Assembly: GCA_018398805.1 (NCBI GenBank)
Contig: JAGFBZ010000009.1
Location: 43,411 to 107,410 of the forward strand
DNA: 64,000 nucleotides
Reading direction: 5' to 3'
From: Hirundichthys speculiger
Lineage: Eukaryota > Chordata > Actinopteri > Beloniformes > Exocoetidae
Part shown: positions 36,579 through 47,663 of the stretch, piece after piece
Layout of the letters: each line of letters begins with the position of its first letter
Position numbering within the stretch: position 1 is the first letter of the stretch
Position numbers and translations under genes: made by a program
Notes under the pieces: generated by a model
Databases searched by the model: none
The model's input: the letters and a program-made list of their open reading frames with translations, nothing else
What the model was told of the DNA's origin: nothing

Positions 36579-36765
36579 GTTACAGTTTTTCCTTCAATGA
36601 TTCCTTATTTTCTGACTTATCTTCTCTCCTGTCAGTTACTGTCCACTTCTGTAGCTACCAACATGGCCACCAAGCCCACAATGCACCAGCACTCCCAGAC
36701 TCTGCTTTGTTTAAACCAAGCTGTGACCATGTGATCATGTGACCTCATGAACCACTGAGCTCAAG
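36579..36765. repeat. Left edge of block 1 of the segmental duplication
   Basis: This 180-bp segment (ccttcaatgattccttatt, tagctaccaacatggccacc, gtgatcatgtgacctcatga) is nearly identical to 53890-54058. In block 2 it abuts the class D exon. Here 4.9 kb of mobile-element DNA (36.77-41.67 kb) separates it from that exon. Confidence 0.85.
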
Positions 36766-37026
36766 GGTGCAGATGGCACTGGGGATGAGGGGACATGTCG
36801 CCTCCAGATTTATATTGATCCCTATCTTGCCCCCCCACCACCACCATCCGTATGTAAGGCACCAAACATAGGTAGAACTAGAAAAGCACTCGGAGAGAGC
36901 AGACCTTCACGAAGCAGCTCGTCTTTGTCTATCTCACAATGATAAAGAATCCTTTAAAAATTCCTGGATCCAGAAAGTGATCCGGCGCAGCTGATCCATC
37001 TGATAGCATCGGCGTTTCTGCTACTG

Positions 37027-38178
37027 TCATCAGATTCAGATTCAGATTAAGATTCTGCCTTTATTGTCACTGAGCCAGCGTCCCAACACAGTGAAATTAC
37101 ATTTCCAGTACATCGTCCAAGAAAACATACAGAAATAAACAACATATTGGACATGGGTCGACGGTGTCTGGGGGCTGCTGCCACGTAGCGGCGTTGCTTT
37201 CTTATCAGAAGAAAATACGATCACATGGGAAGGGGGGGGTAAAAAAAAGTGTCTCACACAATGTGTCCTTGAGGGGCATGTTGTGAGATTCACAAAAAAA
37301 AACCTCAGCACAAAGAAATTTAAGCATAACAAACTTAGACTAAGACATCGGAGAGGTGAGAGGGAGGAGGGTGCAGGTGTTGTCCAGCGAAGCAGTCCGT
37401 GCACGCGCAGCCACCATTGGCGTGCAGCGTGGAGGGGGGGAACACCAGGAGCAAGCGGAGACGTTGAGCATTCGGGGGAGGGATATGGAGCGGGGGAGGG
37501 GTTGGGTAAGAGCCTGATACGCATAAGACCTTGGAGAGTTCTTCGCATTTGGCCTTGAGTGAAGGCCTGTCGGGGAGCCAGATTCAGATAAGAGAGATTG
37601 TTTTGGGACAGGCTGATATGAGATTCCGTCTGCCTTAAGTCCTTGCTGGTTTCATCTCGGAGGGAAATCAATCCAAATAGCGAATTTCAGGTCAATTCTC
37701 CCTGAGCAGTGCATGTAGTTTCCCCAAGTTGGAATCCATTTTCAATATCAGTTCAAAAATCAACCCTTGTCTGTGATTCACATTCTGAATAACATCAATT
37801 TCCGATTCAGCTCGTCAAGCTTAACAGTCTCGGCACTCACAGCACGGCTCACAGACACGCACACGGATACCAGGTCCGGGATGGCAGTCCGTGCGCTTAA
37901 TTTTCCAATACATCAGGTATCCGCCAACTCCAAACAGCAGGAATCCCATGATCATAAATCCAAATATGTAGACATCTTCTGTGTCCTCAATGAACAGAGG
38001 AGCCTGGCAGCTCATTCTCCATTTCGACCATGAATCCTGAACGTAACCGGCTGCGTATGTTCCATCAGGACAGGAGGGCTCTCATTTGCCTTCTCTTCTC
38101 ATCGAGAAAATTTGATCGATTGCATTGAGAGACCAGCTGACCAGATCGTCTGGGGCGGCCTTGACAGCCATTTTGGTT
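37027..38178 (-). mobile_element. Unclassified retroelement-like repeat with a small membrane-protein ORF (copy 1)
   Basis: Minus strand. From an ATG at about 38172 it reads DDLVSWSLNAIDQIFS, then an in-frame TGA, then CQAPLFIEDTEDVYIFGF, a membrane span (MIMGFLLFGVGGYLMYW), KIKRTD and a cysteine cluster (CEPCCECRDC). The far end has an AATAAA-like signal (caataaaggcagaatc) and a (TCTGAA)n tail at 37027-37050, as a retroposed transcript would. The paralogue at 56.76-57.90 kb lacks the stop. I cannot name the family. The stop and diverged flanks suggest a fossil copy. Confidence 0.6.
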
Positions 38179-38194
38179 TTTTTTTTTATGTTCT

Positions 38195-38677
38195 GTGTTA
38201 AGTTCGCGTCAATCCGTGTCTTTTGTGTTACCTGTTTGTGTCACCTGTTTCCTGTTTTACTTTGAAGGTCTGTCTTGTCTCCGTTGTTTTCAGTTTTGCT
38301 TTCTTCCCTCTTGTTATCCTGATTGTCTGCACCTCACCTGTCTCTTGTTTGTTGACCTGTGTATTTAAGTCTTGTCATCTCCCCTGTCTGTGCTGGTCCA
38401 TTGTCTTCATGTCCATGGGTTTCTATGCCGGTTTGTTTTTTTGTCTTCCGTTTTTTTGTGTCTTATGTAAGTAGGTCTTTGTTCCATGATTATGTCTTGT
38501 TTCCATTTTGGATCACTTTTGTGGATTTTTGGTTTTATTTTGGACTTTGTGTTTTTTCCTTCCTGGTGGATTACTTTTGGGGATTTTTGTAGTTTTCTTG
38601 GACTTTTGGTTTTTGTTTTTGTTGAATAAATACTTTACTTTTTTTGCAATCCTGCACCTGGGTCCTCCATTCTGCCT
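38195..38677 (+). mobile_element. LTR-like or retroposon terminal sequence, interrupted
   Basis: T-rich sequence from tgttaagttcgcgtc to gaataaatactttac and ggtcctccattctgcct. It resumes after the Penelope insertion at 39889 with the same ctccattctgcct and ends near ctgaca (39914). A TG...CA end pair and an internal aataaa suggest a solo LTR. No matching second LTR was found. Confidence 0.45.
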
Positions 38678-38801
38678 AGAAAAAAGGAATAGTTGTGCGC
38701 ACATCCAATCCTATTAGGCCAGGTGCAGGATGATCAGAAGATCATGACAGAGAAAAAGAGAGGAAAATCCGCACACTTGTTAGAAGCTCCCAATGTATCT
38801 T

Positions 38802-38843
38802 TAATTGCAACGTTTCGACTGAATGGTCTTCCTCAGGCAACTA
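38802..38843 (-). ncRNA. Hammerhead ribozyme-like core (left arm)
   Basis: On the minus strand: stem I strand tagttgc, core ctgagga, a stem II gac/gtc hairpin with loop, then gaaa, a 2-bp closed stem III (ac/gt), u at the cleavage position, and the stem I partner gcaatta. This matches the CUGANGA...GAAA...UH consensus. One stem II pair is mismatched relative to the right arm. Confidence 0.55.
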
Positions 38844-39797
38844 CAAAGAAGTGACAAGGCAGGTAGCAAATGTATATATAGGCTGAGAGCCAAGTGACAT
38901 CACAATTGCATGGGCTTCAAGTGAGCCATATATGGGCATATGGCCATATATATATATGGGCCACTTAGTATGCACAGAGGTACAATAAATACAAACAATA
39001 CAATATACATAGGGAAACACACCAATACAAAACAAATAAAACAAATAAACCATTTTAGGAAGAATGTAAAAAATCAACACTACTTGGAGATTTAAGACAC
39101 CAAATACAAATTCACAAAAAGGGCTTGATGTCAAAATCCTCATTAAGGCCATTAGGTGACATGGTATTAAGAAAAAAGATCCAATAGGTCTCCCTTTGAA
39201 GGAGTTTTCTTTCTCTGTCACCACCTCTGCGCTGTTTCTCAATCCTCTCCACTCCTAGATAACGCAGTGCACTGACGCTGTGGCCCGCTTTTTTAAAGTG
39301 AGCTGCAACAGGACTGCGCTCGTCGCCTGATCTGATCTTGCTCCTGTGTTCACAGATCCTAGTGCGCAGTTCCCTAGATGTTTTCCCAATGTAAGCAAGG
39401 CCGCATGGGCAACGTATCATGTAAATCACATGTGTAGTACTGCATGTGATAGCCCCCCGAATAGAGATATTGCGACCTGTATGTGGGTGGGTAAAAATTT
39501 TACACCTCTGCGTGTAGACGCATTGGGAGCAGCCCCCACATTTATAGTTACCATCCGGTAAGCTAAGGGGTTTTGGTGTATTTTGAGGGATGATGTCAGA
39601 TCTAACCAGGCAATCTCTGATGTTGTTGGGACGTTTAAACACCAGTTTGGGTGGTTCGGTGAATACATTCTTGAGTTTAGGGTCTGAATTTACAATATGC
39701 CAGTGTTTGTGAATTGTCTCCCTAAATTTATGCAATTGTGATGTCACTTGGCTCTCAGCCTATATATACATTTGCTACCTGCCTTGTCACTTCTTTG

Positions 39798-39839
39798 TAG
39801 TTGCCTGAGGAAGACCATTCGGTCGAAACGTTGCAATTA
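39798..39839 (+). ncRNA. Hammerhead ribozyme-like core (right arm)
   Basis: The plus strand has tagttgc, ctgagga, a, gacc-attc-ggtc (perfect stem II), gaaa, cgtt, gcaatta. Stem I pairs over seven bases with one G-U. Minimal stem III fits the Penelope-type hammerheads described in the literature, which are thought to act as dimers. Activity is not shown by sequence. Confidence 0.6.
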
Positions 39840-40443
39840 AAGATACATTGGGAGCTTCTAACAAGTGTGCGGATTTTCCTCTCTTTTCTCCTCCATTCTG
39901 CCTCACACCTGACAGCTACACTAATGGTGCGTTCAGCTGTACTCCTAAAATTGAAGTTTGAAGTCAGAAAAGCATTGTAATCTAGCATCTACCAGGGGTT
40001 TTTGTTTCATTTCATTAACTGTTCATTTTTTTGTTTGGTTTTGTTTTTTTAAATTCCCTGTTCCATGATGTCCCTGTTTTTAAACTGGGAAGGACTCAGT
40101 TCTGAGGTGATGTTGTTCGGATCTCCAAGTTCCGATATCCAATGTTATTGTAATGCACGATTTCGACCCCAGGGTCCTAAAGGGTGCCTGTATCTGACCA
40201 TGTTGATCATAAACAACTGTCTAATGACTGAGCTGGTGATCTTTCTGCCACTTTAAGCCAGAGAAGAGGGAGGAGAAAAATCAGTGTTTATTTCAAGAAC
40301 TAAATGATATATTTTGCCTGTATTCCCAGGTGTGAAAAATCCTTGTTTAGTAATGTTGAGTAGTGAGTCATTTGGACTTACCCGAAGTAGGCTAAATGTA
40401 AAAAAACAGCATTCTCCGCTGTAGGTGTAAATCTTTTAATGTT

Positions 40444-40658
40444 CTCACAACAATTGAATCATAGGCAACTATGATTCAGGGTCATATTCCACTGTTTGTC
40501 TGACTAGTCCGGACTGGTCGGACTGATGTGTTGAGAACTGATGAAGCCGCTTGGATAAGAGGCGAAATGTCTTCTAGACAAATCTAAGTCCAGTTGTCTA
40601 TGATTCAGTTGTTGCGAGAATGGAACTTACCTGGATAAATGAGAATATCTACAGACTT
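40444..40658. mobile_element. 215-bp non-autonomous retroelement with hammerhead-like core
   Basis: Flanked by a perfect 13-bp direct repeat, atcttttaatgtt (40431-40443 and 40659-40671). The ends carry a 30-bp imperfect inverted repeat (ctatgattcaattgttgtga-like arms at 40444-40469 and 40592-40618). The middle holds ctgatga at 40538 and gaaa at 40564. No ORF. Size, target duplication and ribozyme fit a small Penelope-dependent (retrozyme-like) element; that assignment is inference. Confidence 0.55.
40531..40586 (+). ncRNA. Hammerhead ribozyme-like core with CUGAUGA box
   Basis: ttgagaa, then ctgatga (40538-40544), a, gcc with a 12-base loop and ggc (stem II), gaaa (40564-40567), tgtc, then ttct. 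Stem I can form agaa/ttct plus ttg/caa across a bulge. Stem III is a single A-U plus a U-G pair, weaker than the usual gaaacgtc. Confidence 0.55.
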
Positions 40659-40867
40659 ATCTTTTAATGTTGTTTTTGTAATGGTATTTTAGTAAGCAAT
40701 AACTGAAGTAGGCTAAGTGGCTAATAAGCTTTTTAGGCTCTTATTAATGTTATCATTGTTATTTTAGTATGCAATCTTTAACTCAAATTGAAAGATTTAA
40801 AATGTTTACACTGTCCACGTGGCCTGCAGGCAATTCCTACTGACCGTGAGGCCCTAGTCAGTCGAGA

Positions 40868-41175
40868 CAGGATCTACCAGAGGATCTACCAGAGAGGATC
40901 CACCAGAGGATCTACCAGAGAGGATCCACCAGAGAAGATCTACCAGAGAGGATCTACCAGAGAAGATCTACCAGACAGGATCTATCAGAGAGGATCTACC
41001 AGAGAGGATCCACCAGAGGATCTACCAGAGAGGATCTACCAGAGAGGATCTACCAGAGAGGATCCACCAGAGGATCTACCAGAGAGGATCTACCAGAGAA
41101 GATCTACCAGAGAAGATCTACCAGAGAGGATCTACCAGAGAAGATCTACCAGAGAGGATCTACCAGAGAGGATCA
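40868..41175. repeat. 14-bp minisatellite (ggatctaccagaga)
   Basis: About 22 copies, some shortened to 12 bp. Three units make 42 bp, so the plus frame is open. Confidence 0.9.
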
Positions 41176-41689
41176 ACCAGAGAGCAGCCATAGATGGTAA
41201 ATCTGTTTGACTGCAGAGGGATTTTTCTTTTTCTGACCAGTTTTGTTTATTGGAAAAAATACTTTTTATTTTTATTTGTATGAATCTGTTGTTCAAGTGT
41301 TTATACTTCTGTTTTCATACATTTTCTAATGTTTCTAATCATCTATATGAAGGCACAAGTGGGAATCATTTCAATGTTAATTTGTAATACATTTTTGGAC
41401 ATTCCCTTTATGTAAGAAGTTGGAGTTAACGTTTCTGTAATGAGATTCTTTATCCTGCTGAGATCAGCAAATGTTTCAATAAAACATGCAGACGACATTA
41501 AGTTTTGGAGCGTCATTAACAAACCAGACAAACAAGTTGATCAAGTAAGACAAGTGTTAACTAGATAGGCCTTTGACTACCAATGTTAATTCAGTTAGAA
41601 AATTTACAATTCTAATGACAGCTCAGCCCCCCCCCCCAGTTTGGAAATCCTATCTGCACCCCTAACTGAGCTGTTTCTACAGTACTTAC

Positions 41690-42022
41690 CAAAGACAGCG
41701 ATCTTTATCTGTTTCTTCATCAAGATGTTTCTCTCTCTGTTGTAGACGGTACAGGTGTAGGTGTTGGTGTCTCTCTCTGTGGGGTGTTTCAGGGTCAGAC
41801 TGAGGTCTCCAGTTTTCAGCAGATCTTTCTTCATCTCTGTTCGGCCTCTGAACCTGTGGTCCTGTTCCTCAGTCTGGTCAGAACCGTTCTGATACTGGTG
41901 GACCTTGATGATCCAGTTGTCACAGCAGCTCCACTCCACTGTGACGTCTTCTGGCAGTTGATCTGTGAACCTGCAAGGCAGCAGGACAGACTCCTGTCCC
42001 TCCTCCACCTCCTCCTGGGGGA
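41690..42022 (-). CDS. V-set immunoglobulin exon, class D (block 1)
   Basis: Intact 333-bp exon, phase 1 at both ends, ctcag acceptor and gtaagt donor. Order: EEVEEGQESVLLPC (B-strand Cys), [14 protein letters not shown] (C-strand Trp followed by two Cys), [51 protein letters not shown] (F-strand Cys) and a [11 protein letters not shown] strand. It is about 70% like the class D exon at 5.9 kb by eye. The 54-kb copy is frameshifted. It lies only 0.1 kb below class C, so C and D sit as a tight pair, as E and F do. Expected to be an extracellular domain of a butyrophilin/B7-like receptor. Confidence 0.8.
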
Positions 42023-42121
42023 CTGAGAAGACAAAAACCAGATCAGATGATTGGAGCTACACTTGGTCTGAAAGACCATGAAAGAGGAGACATGAGAACT
42101 AACAGTTACTTCAGATCTGAC

Positions 42122-42436
42122 CATTAACGATGAGCTTCACTTGTTTCTTCAGGATGGTTCCTTGGTTGTTGTAGACGGTGCAGGTGTAGGTGTTGTCATC
42201 TCTATCTGTGGGGTATTTCAGGGTCAGACTGAGGTCTCGACCTTCGTTCTTCATCGTCGTTCGATCACGGTACAACCAGAATTGTTCTCTAGGCTGTTCA
42301 GAGCCCCTCTGATACACATGGACCTCTCTGTCTTTACTGTCCCTCCACTCTACGTGGGCATCTGCTGGCAGATCAACAGTGGATTTGGCCGTCAGCTGGA
42401 CTGACGGCTCCCCTGAATCCACCTCCACCTGGTCAA
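42122..42436 (-). CDS. V-set immunoglobulin exon, class C (block 1)
   Basis: Intact 315-bp exon, phase 1 at both ends. Order: [15 protein letters not shown] (the B-strand position is Ala, not Cys), [60 protein letters not shown] (F-strand Cys) and [15 protein letters not shown]. With no first cysteine the usual intradomain disulfide cannot form. Its block 2 copy at about 54.49-54.78 kb is badly broken. The domain is shorter than class A by nine residues. Family assignment is secure as V-set; function is not known. Confidence 0.8.
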
Positions 42437-42749
42437 CTGAGAGAGAACAAACATTAGTCTCTGTAAATGAGTTTCTGGTCGAGGAAACACACTGAACTGG
42501 AGAGAAACCGGATTCTACAGGTTTGTGGACAGAAACATCCACACATCCACACTGCTGCTAAAACTGACCAACTCCTGATGTTGTTGATGGTTCAAATGAC
42601 ATGAAATCTGTTTTTTTTTACAACAGACCTGGATCACTTTCATATGGTGTCCCTTGATCTGTTTTCTGAGGGGACTTCAATCAGAAAAATCAGAGCTGAG
42701 GACGTACACTGTAAATGTAAACCTCATCCATCATCATTTCACCCTTCAA

Positions 42750-43985
42750 CCTTCACTGATACCTGCATCACCGTCACCGACACCTTCATCACCTTCACTA
42801 ATACCTTCATGACCTTCACTGACACCTTCACAACCTTCACTGACACCTTCCCTTCCTTCACTGACACCTTCACGACCCTCACTGACGCCTTCACGACCCT
42901 CACTGACATCTTCACGACCTTCACTGACACCTTCATGACCTTCACTGACACCTTCATGACCTTCACTGACACCTTCACTGATATCTTCATGACCTTCACT
43001 GACACCTTCATGACCTTCACTGACACATTCACTGATATCTTCATGACCATCACTGATACCTTCACGACCCTCACTGACACCTTCATTACCTTCACGACCC
43101 TCACTGATATCTTCATGACCTTCACTGACACCTTCACGACCTTCACTGACACCTTCACAACCTTCACTGACACCTTCACATCCCTCACTGATACCTTCAC
43201 AACCCTCACTGATACCTTCACGACCCTCACTGACACCTTCATGACCTTCACTGATACCTTCATGACCTTCACTGATACCTTCGCAACCCTCACTAACACC
43301 TTCCTAACCATCACTGACACCTTCACAACCCTCACTGATACCTTCACTGATCCCTTCGCAACCCTCACTGATACCTTTACGACCCTCACTGATACCTTCA
43401 TGACCTTCATTCACACCTTCATAACCTTCACTGATACCTTCACATCCCTCACGGATACCTTCACTGATACCTTCACAACCTTCACTGATACCTTCACGAC
43501 CCTCACTGACACCTTCATGACCTTCACTGATACCTTCGCAACCCTCACTAACACCTTCATAACCTTCACTGACACCTTCACAACCCTCACTGATACCTTC
43601 ACTGATCCCTTCGCAACCCTCACTGATACCTTCACGACCCTCACTGATACCTTCATGACCTTCATTGATACTTTTACAACTCTAACTGATACCTTCACGA
43701 CCCTCGCTGACACCTTCATTACCTTCACGACCCTCACTGACGCCTTCATGACCTTCACTGACACCTTCACAACCCTCAATGACACCTTCACAACCCTCAC
43801 TGATACCTTCACTGATCCTTTCGCAACCTTCACTGATCCCTTCGCAACCCTCACTGATACCTTCATGACCTTCATTCACACCTTCATGACCTTCACTGAT
43901 ACCTTTACAACCCTCACTGACACCTTCATGACCTTCACTGATACCTTCACAACCCTCACTGATAACTTCATGACCTTCACTGATC
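42750..43985. repeat. 21-bp minisatellite (ttcactgacaccttcatgacc)
   Basis: About 1.2 kb of 15- and 21-bp units, with atcactgatacc and ccctcactgac variants. It reads TFTDTFM on plus and KVMKVSV on minus. It continues after a LINE fragment at 44790-44915. Block 2 has the homologous array at 55.03-55.95 and 58.99-60.03 kb. Confidence 0.95.
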
Positions 43986-44790
43986 TGTTCAGCACTGTAG
44001 CCAGGCTGACAAAGAGTCACAACTCTGTTGGTCCATGCATTCCTGCTACTCTCAGTAGTGAAGACTTTATGAGCTTTTTTAGTGGGAAAATAATCAAAAT
44101 TAGAGATGAGATCGGCCAGGCCCAGCTGTCGGCGGCTGTGGACGTCCCTGCAGCTTCGTTGATCTCTTCCGTTTCTGATTTGACTCTGGACTGTTTTTCT
44201 CCTGTGGGCCTCTCTGAGTTGACCTCAACTATCAGTAAAGCTAAACCATCTACATGTCTGTTGGATCCCATCCCAACTCGACTGTTCAAGGATGTTATGT
44301 TCTTTATTGGTACGTCTATGTTGGATCAGATTAACCTATCTCTACAATTAGGATATTGCCAACAGGTTTTTTAAAGTTGCAGTCTTAAACCTTTGCTCAA
44401 GAAACCATCTCTTAATCCGGACATCTTGGCAAACTATAGACCAATATCCAACCTTCCATTTATCTCTAAAATTCTGGAAAAAATATGTGCTAGCCAGTTA
44501 GGAGAAACACCTGCATAGAATGATCTATTTGGGTCTTTCAGTCAGGGTTAGAACTATCATAGCACAAAACTGCACTGATTAGAGTCTCCACGACCTCATC
44601 ATGGCCTCAGATATGGATTAGTTTCTGTCCTTGTTCTGCTGGACCTCAGTGCTGCTTTTGATACCGTTGATCACGGCCTTGGCTGCACAGATTGGAGCAA
44701 CTGTTGGAATAAAGGACAGCATTAGGCTGGTTTAAGTCATACCTATCTGACAGGTTCCAGTTCGTCCATGTTAATGACGTTTCTTCTTCT
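43986..44790 (+). mobile_element. CR1/L2-like LINE fragment inside the 21-bp array
   Basis: Plus strand: FMSFFSGKIIKIRDEI, LTSTISKAKPSTCLLDPIPT, RLFKDV, then after a frameshift KVAVLKPLLKKPSLNPDIL, ANYRPISNLPFISKILEK, VLVLLDLSAAFDTVDHG and FKSYLSDRFQFVHVND. These are the opening and early RT segments of a fish LINE. It is open in frame with the preceding minisatellite, giving a false 576-residue frame. Block 2 lacks it at this place. Confidence 0.8.
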
Positions 44791-45326
44791 ACACGACCCT
44801 CACTGATACCTTCACAACCTTCACTGACACCTTCACGACCCTCCTTGCTACCTTCACAACCGTCACTGATATCTTCACCACCCTCACTGACAGCTTCACA
44901 CCATGGTGGAGGCCAGAATCTATGCTCACTGGTCTCTGGTGGACCTGCAGATTCTAGTATCACATATATCTATGATGGCTTGAATGTTCACATGCGTAGC
45001 AGTGACACATTATTATTGTTACACCTCTGTCCCTCTGTGAGAACATGGCCCCTCGATGGTTTCTCACTTCTACACATCCTAGATCTTCTCCTGGAGCAGT
45101 AACTGCAGTCAACCCTACAGTTCGTCTGCAACATTTACTAAAACGCTGCTCAACTGAGTAGCTGATGTTTCCAATGAGGAACAGTCCATCATTTGTTCTC
45201 ATTCTCAAACTCCAACCCTGTTGAGTCTGAGTCCTGGACTGGAGAACTGCAGGTCTGCCAACTGGACTTGGTTTGAAGGACCGTGAGAGAGGAGACATGA
45301 GGACTAGCTGTTAGTTCAGAACTGAC

Positions 45327-45672
45327 CTTTAACTGTGAGCTCCACTCTTCTTTTCATCTGCTTGATTTCCTTGTTATCGTAGACGGTGCAGGTGGTAGAT
45401 GCCGTTGTCTCTGATTTTTGGGCGTTTCAGGGTCAGACTGAGGTCTCCAGTTTTCACCTGGTCACCATTCATCTCTGTTCGACCTCTGTACCACTTGTGT
45501 TGTTCTCCAGGCTGGTCAGAACCATTCTGATGAACATGGACTATCCTGTTTTGATTGTCGCTCCACACCACTCTGGGCTTTTGTGGCAGATACATCAACC
45601 TCCAGATTAACCGATGTCTTTTGCAGGTCAGCTGGACTGAGTCCATCGCTGGATCCGCCTCCACCTGGAGAA
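45327..45672 (-). pseudogene. V-set exon, class B (block 1), 1-bp frameshift
   Basis: Homologous to the intact exon at 60457-60801, but one base longer (346 bp). The extra base near 45393 (caggtggtagatg against caggtgtagatg) shifts the frame inside the YTCTVYDN segment, destroying the F-strand cysteine region. Upstream parts are intact: QVEADPAMDSVQLTCK with the B-strand Cys, KPRVVWSDNQNRIVHVHQNG, WYRGRTEMNGDQVKTGD. Splice sites remain. Confidence 0.75.
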
Positions 45673-45717
45673 CTGAGAGAAAACAAAGCACATGAGAGGT
45701 AAACATAAGTTCAGAAC

Positions 45718-46818
45718 CAGAGAAAAATTACTTCTGAGTCTGTTCACACATACCTGGAAATAAAGCCAGATTCTGGTTCTGATCAAGTAAAATGATATAA
45801 CAAGACCTCAGTATGTGCGGCTCCAAAACTGTGTCTCTGAGACCGTCCTGTGTAGTACAGGGCCCCACAAGGAACTGTTTGTCACCCTTCTTTTTTACCT
45901 TACACAGCCGATTCCAGCATAACTCAGACTCCGGTTTCCTTCAGAAAGTCTCTAGACTCAGCTGTGGTGGGCTGTGAGGGGGGGCTGTGAGGGAGACTAC
46001 AGGGAAACAATCAGGATTACCACCGGAGTACTTAACCACCTGAGGATGAACATAACCAGACCAAAGAAATGGTCTTGGATTTCAGGAGGAAGAGGCCAGA
46101 ACCGATCTGTCTCCATCAAGGAATGATGGGAGCTGTTTCAAGATACAAATACTTGGGTGACTGTGGACAACAAGCTGGACTGGTCCAGCCAACAGAGGCA
46201 GTCCTCAAAGAGGAGAGCAGGTTGTCTTTTAAGATGGTGCGTTCTTTTCCCATCTGTCACCATTGTGTGCTTTTCTATAGACTGTTGTGGCCAGTGCTCG
46301 TGTTGGTGTTGTGGCGGGGTGGTGTGATCGCACTCACACAGAAACAGACTCAATAAACTGATTAAAAAGCGAGCAGCACATGGGCATACCTCAGGACTGT
46401 GAGAAGGTGGCTGAAGTGAGTGCTACGACAAGAAAGTACATGAACAAGACACTCACCCACTACTGCCGGGAGGTGTTCGGAGGAGCACTTCAGTGGCAGG
46501 CTGATCCCCCACGAGCAAAAACCGAACGCTACAGAAAGTCATTCCTACGCTGCATAAGCTCTAGAATGTGAAATAAACTGTCTTATGTGCAATATCCAGC
46601 ACTGTACTATCAGCATTTAGCCCCAGATCTAATTTTAATTTATTTAATTTTTTGCTTTTAAAATAATTTTAATTTTATTTTTAGTGATCTGTTTTTTATT
46701 TGGTGCTGTTACTTAAGTGGTGGAATGTATGAATGAAAACGCACTGATGCTGTTGTACACCTTATTTCCGGCAAAGGATTAATTAAAGTATTATCTAAAT
46801 AAAGTACAAATGTTTGTG
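45718..46818 (+). mobile_element. LINE 3' fragment present only in block 1
   Basis: The plus strand has NQTKEMVLDFRRKRPEPI and SRYKYLG, then decayed RT C-terminal sequence and a 3' end (gtgatctgttttttatt, gcactgatgctgttg, ggattaattaaagtatt) like that at 21.2-21.4 kb. Block 2 reads straight across at 60847 (cagaaccactggactg), so the two blocks differ by this 1.1-kb piece. Confidence 0.75.
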
Positions 46819-47078
46819 TCACTGGACTGAGGGTTTGGATAAATGTACATATCGTCAGTATTTCAAAGCAAAGCTGCTTTTGGTTTAGTTAATTAATGGA
46901 CCTCTGAGAGGCTGGGGGGTCTGGAAGGGTCCCAGGACCAGGTCTCAGAATGGATCAGATGTGGTATGAGTGAAACCTCAAACCTTCAGGGACGTTCCCT
47001 CAACTAAGAAGTAACGCTCCTGGAACCATCTGGGAACCTGGGAAGTCAAAGACTCAACTCTCTGACACATGGACCCAC

Positions 47079-47197
47079 CTTGATTGTCTTTCATCTTTTT
47101 GTCTCTCCAAAAAATGACAAACACGGAGATAGAACCCAGGAGAACCACAGGAACCAGGACGCTGGGAGGACTTTGGGCCAGAACTGGAGGAGGAGTT
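47079..47197 (-). pseudogene. Transmembrane exon (block 1), 1-bp deletion
   Basis: Same layout as the exon at 61112-61231: stalk, then SVLVPVVLLGSISVFVIFW and RDKKMKDNQ. It is 119 bp, not 120. One C is missing near 47162 (gacgctggg against gacgcctggg), which shifts the frame between stalk and membrane span. A downstream candidate tail exon (about 47000-47037) would add about a dozen residues and a stop. Confidence 0.65.
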
Positions 47198-47336
47198 CTC
47201 AGAAAACAAGAAACAATCAGACCTGAAGTCATCAGCAGTTTTTGAACTATCAGAAACCTGAGTCCAGTCGAAAACTGCATCTGGTGGTTGGTTCTGGTCT
47301 GTCCTCCAGACCCTGACCCTCATCTACATCACTGAC

Positions 47337-47663
47337 CTGTCACCTTCAGCTCACGGTGGTTTGTTCAGATCTTGTCCAACCGGGACGGTGCAGGTGTAGG
47401 TTCCACTGTCAGAGACTCAGGGTTTCATCAGAGTCAGAGTCAGGTCTCCAGTCTGCAGGGCGTTTGTCCTCATCCTGTCCGGTTCCTGAACGTGGTTTTG
47501 TAGTGTGACTCGTCTCCCCTTGGTTACGAAGTGAACAACCGGGGTCTTGAGGTCCTCACGGGTCAGACCACCGTAGACTCCATGAGAACAGAGATGCTGA
47601 CCAGGTAGGACACTGGACAGACTCTTTATCATCAAAACCTCCACACCAGAGGCATGTGGGAAC
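47337..47663 (-). pseudogene. V-set exon, class A (block 1), many small deletions
   Basis: Clear homologue of 61378-61719, yet 327 bp rather than 342 and interrupted by many 1- and 2-base losses (ctcacgg for ctccacgg, gtccaacc for gtccaaacc, gacactgg for gacagctgg and others). No frame spans it. The pattern of scattered single-base losses looks as much like poor consensus as like decay. Confidence 0.7.

Larger units (their letters stand above)
38678..39888 (-). mobile_element. Penelope-like retroelement, 5'-truncated, with inverted terminal arms
   Basis: The element is flanked by a perfect 15-bp target duplication, tcctccattctgcct, at 38663-38677 and 39889-39903. Two arms of about 160 bp (38750-38910 and 39731-39888) are near-perfect inverted copies of each other, like the pLTRs of Penelope elements. 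The ORF between them (39112-39747, minus, 211 aa) has a cysteine motif (CGGCSQC with later Cys) and a GIY-YIG nuclease domain: HVIYMIRCPCGLAYIGKTSR, then RTRICEHRSKIRSGD. The reverse transcriptase is missing, so this copy cannot move by itself. Each arm contains a hammerhead-like core. Confidence 0.85.

Noticed and set aside
38223..38717. Hydrophobic, cysteine- and phenylalanine-rich frames resembling a membrane protein
   Set aside because: T-rich LTR-like sequence; three overlapping frames are open, with no conservation signal.
42644..44374. 576-residue TFTDTF open frame
   Set aside because: A minisatellite that happens to be in frame with a LINE fragment; block 2 lacks the join.
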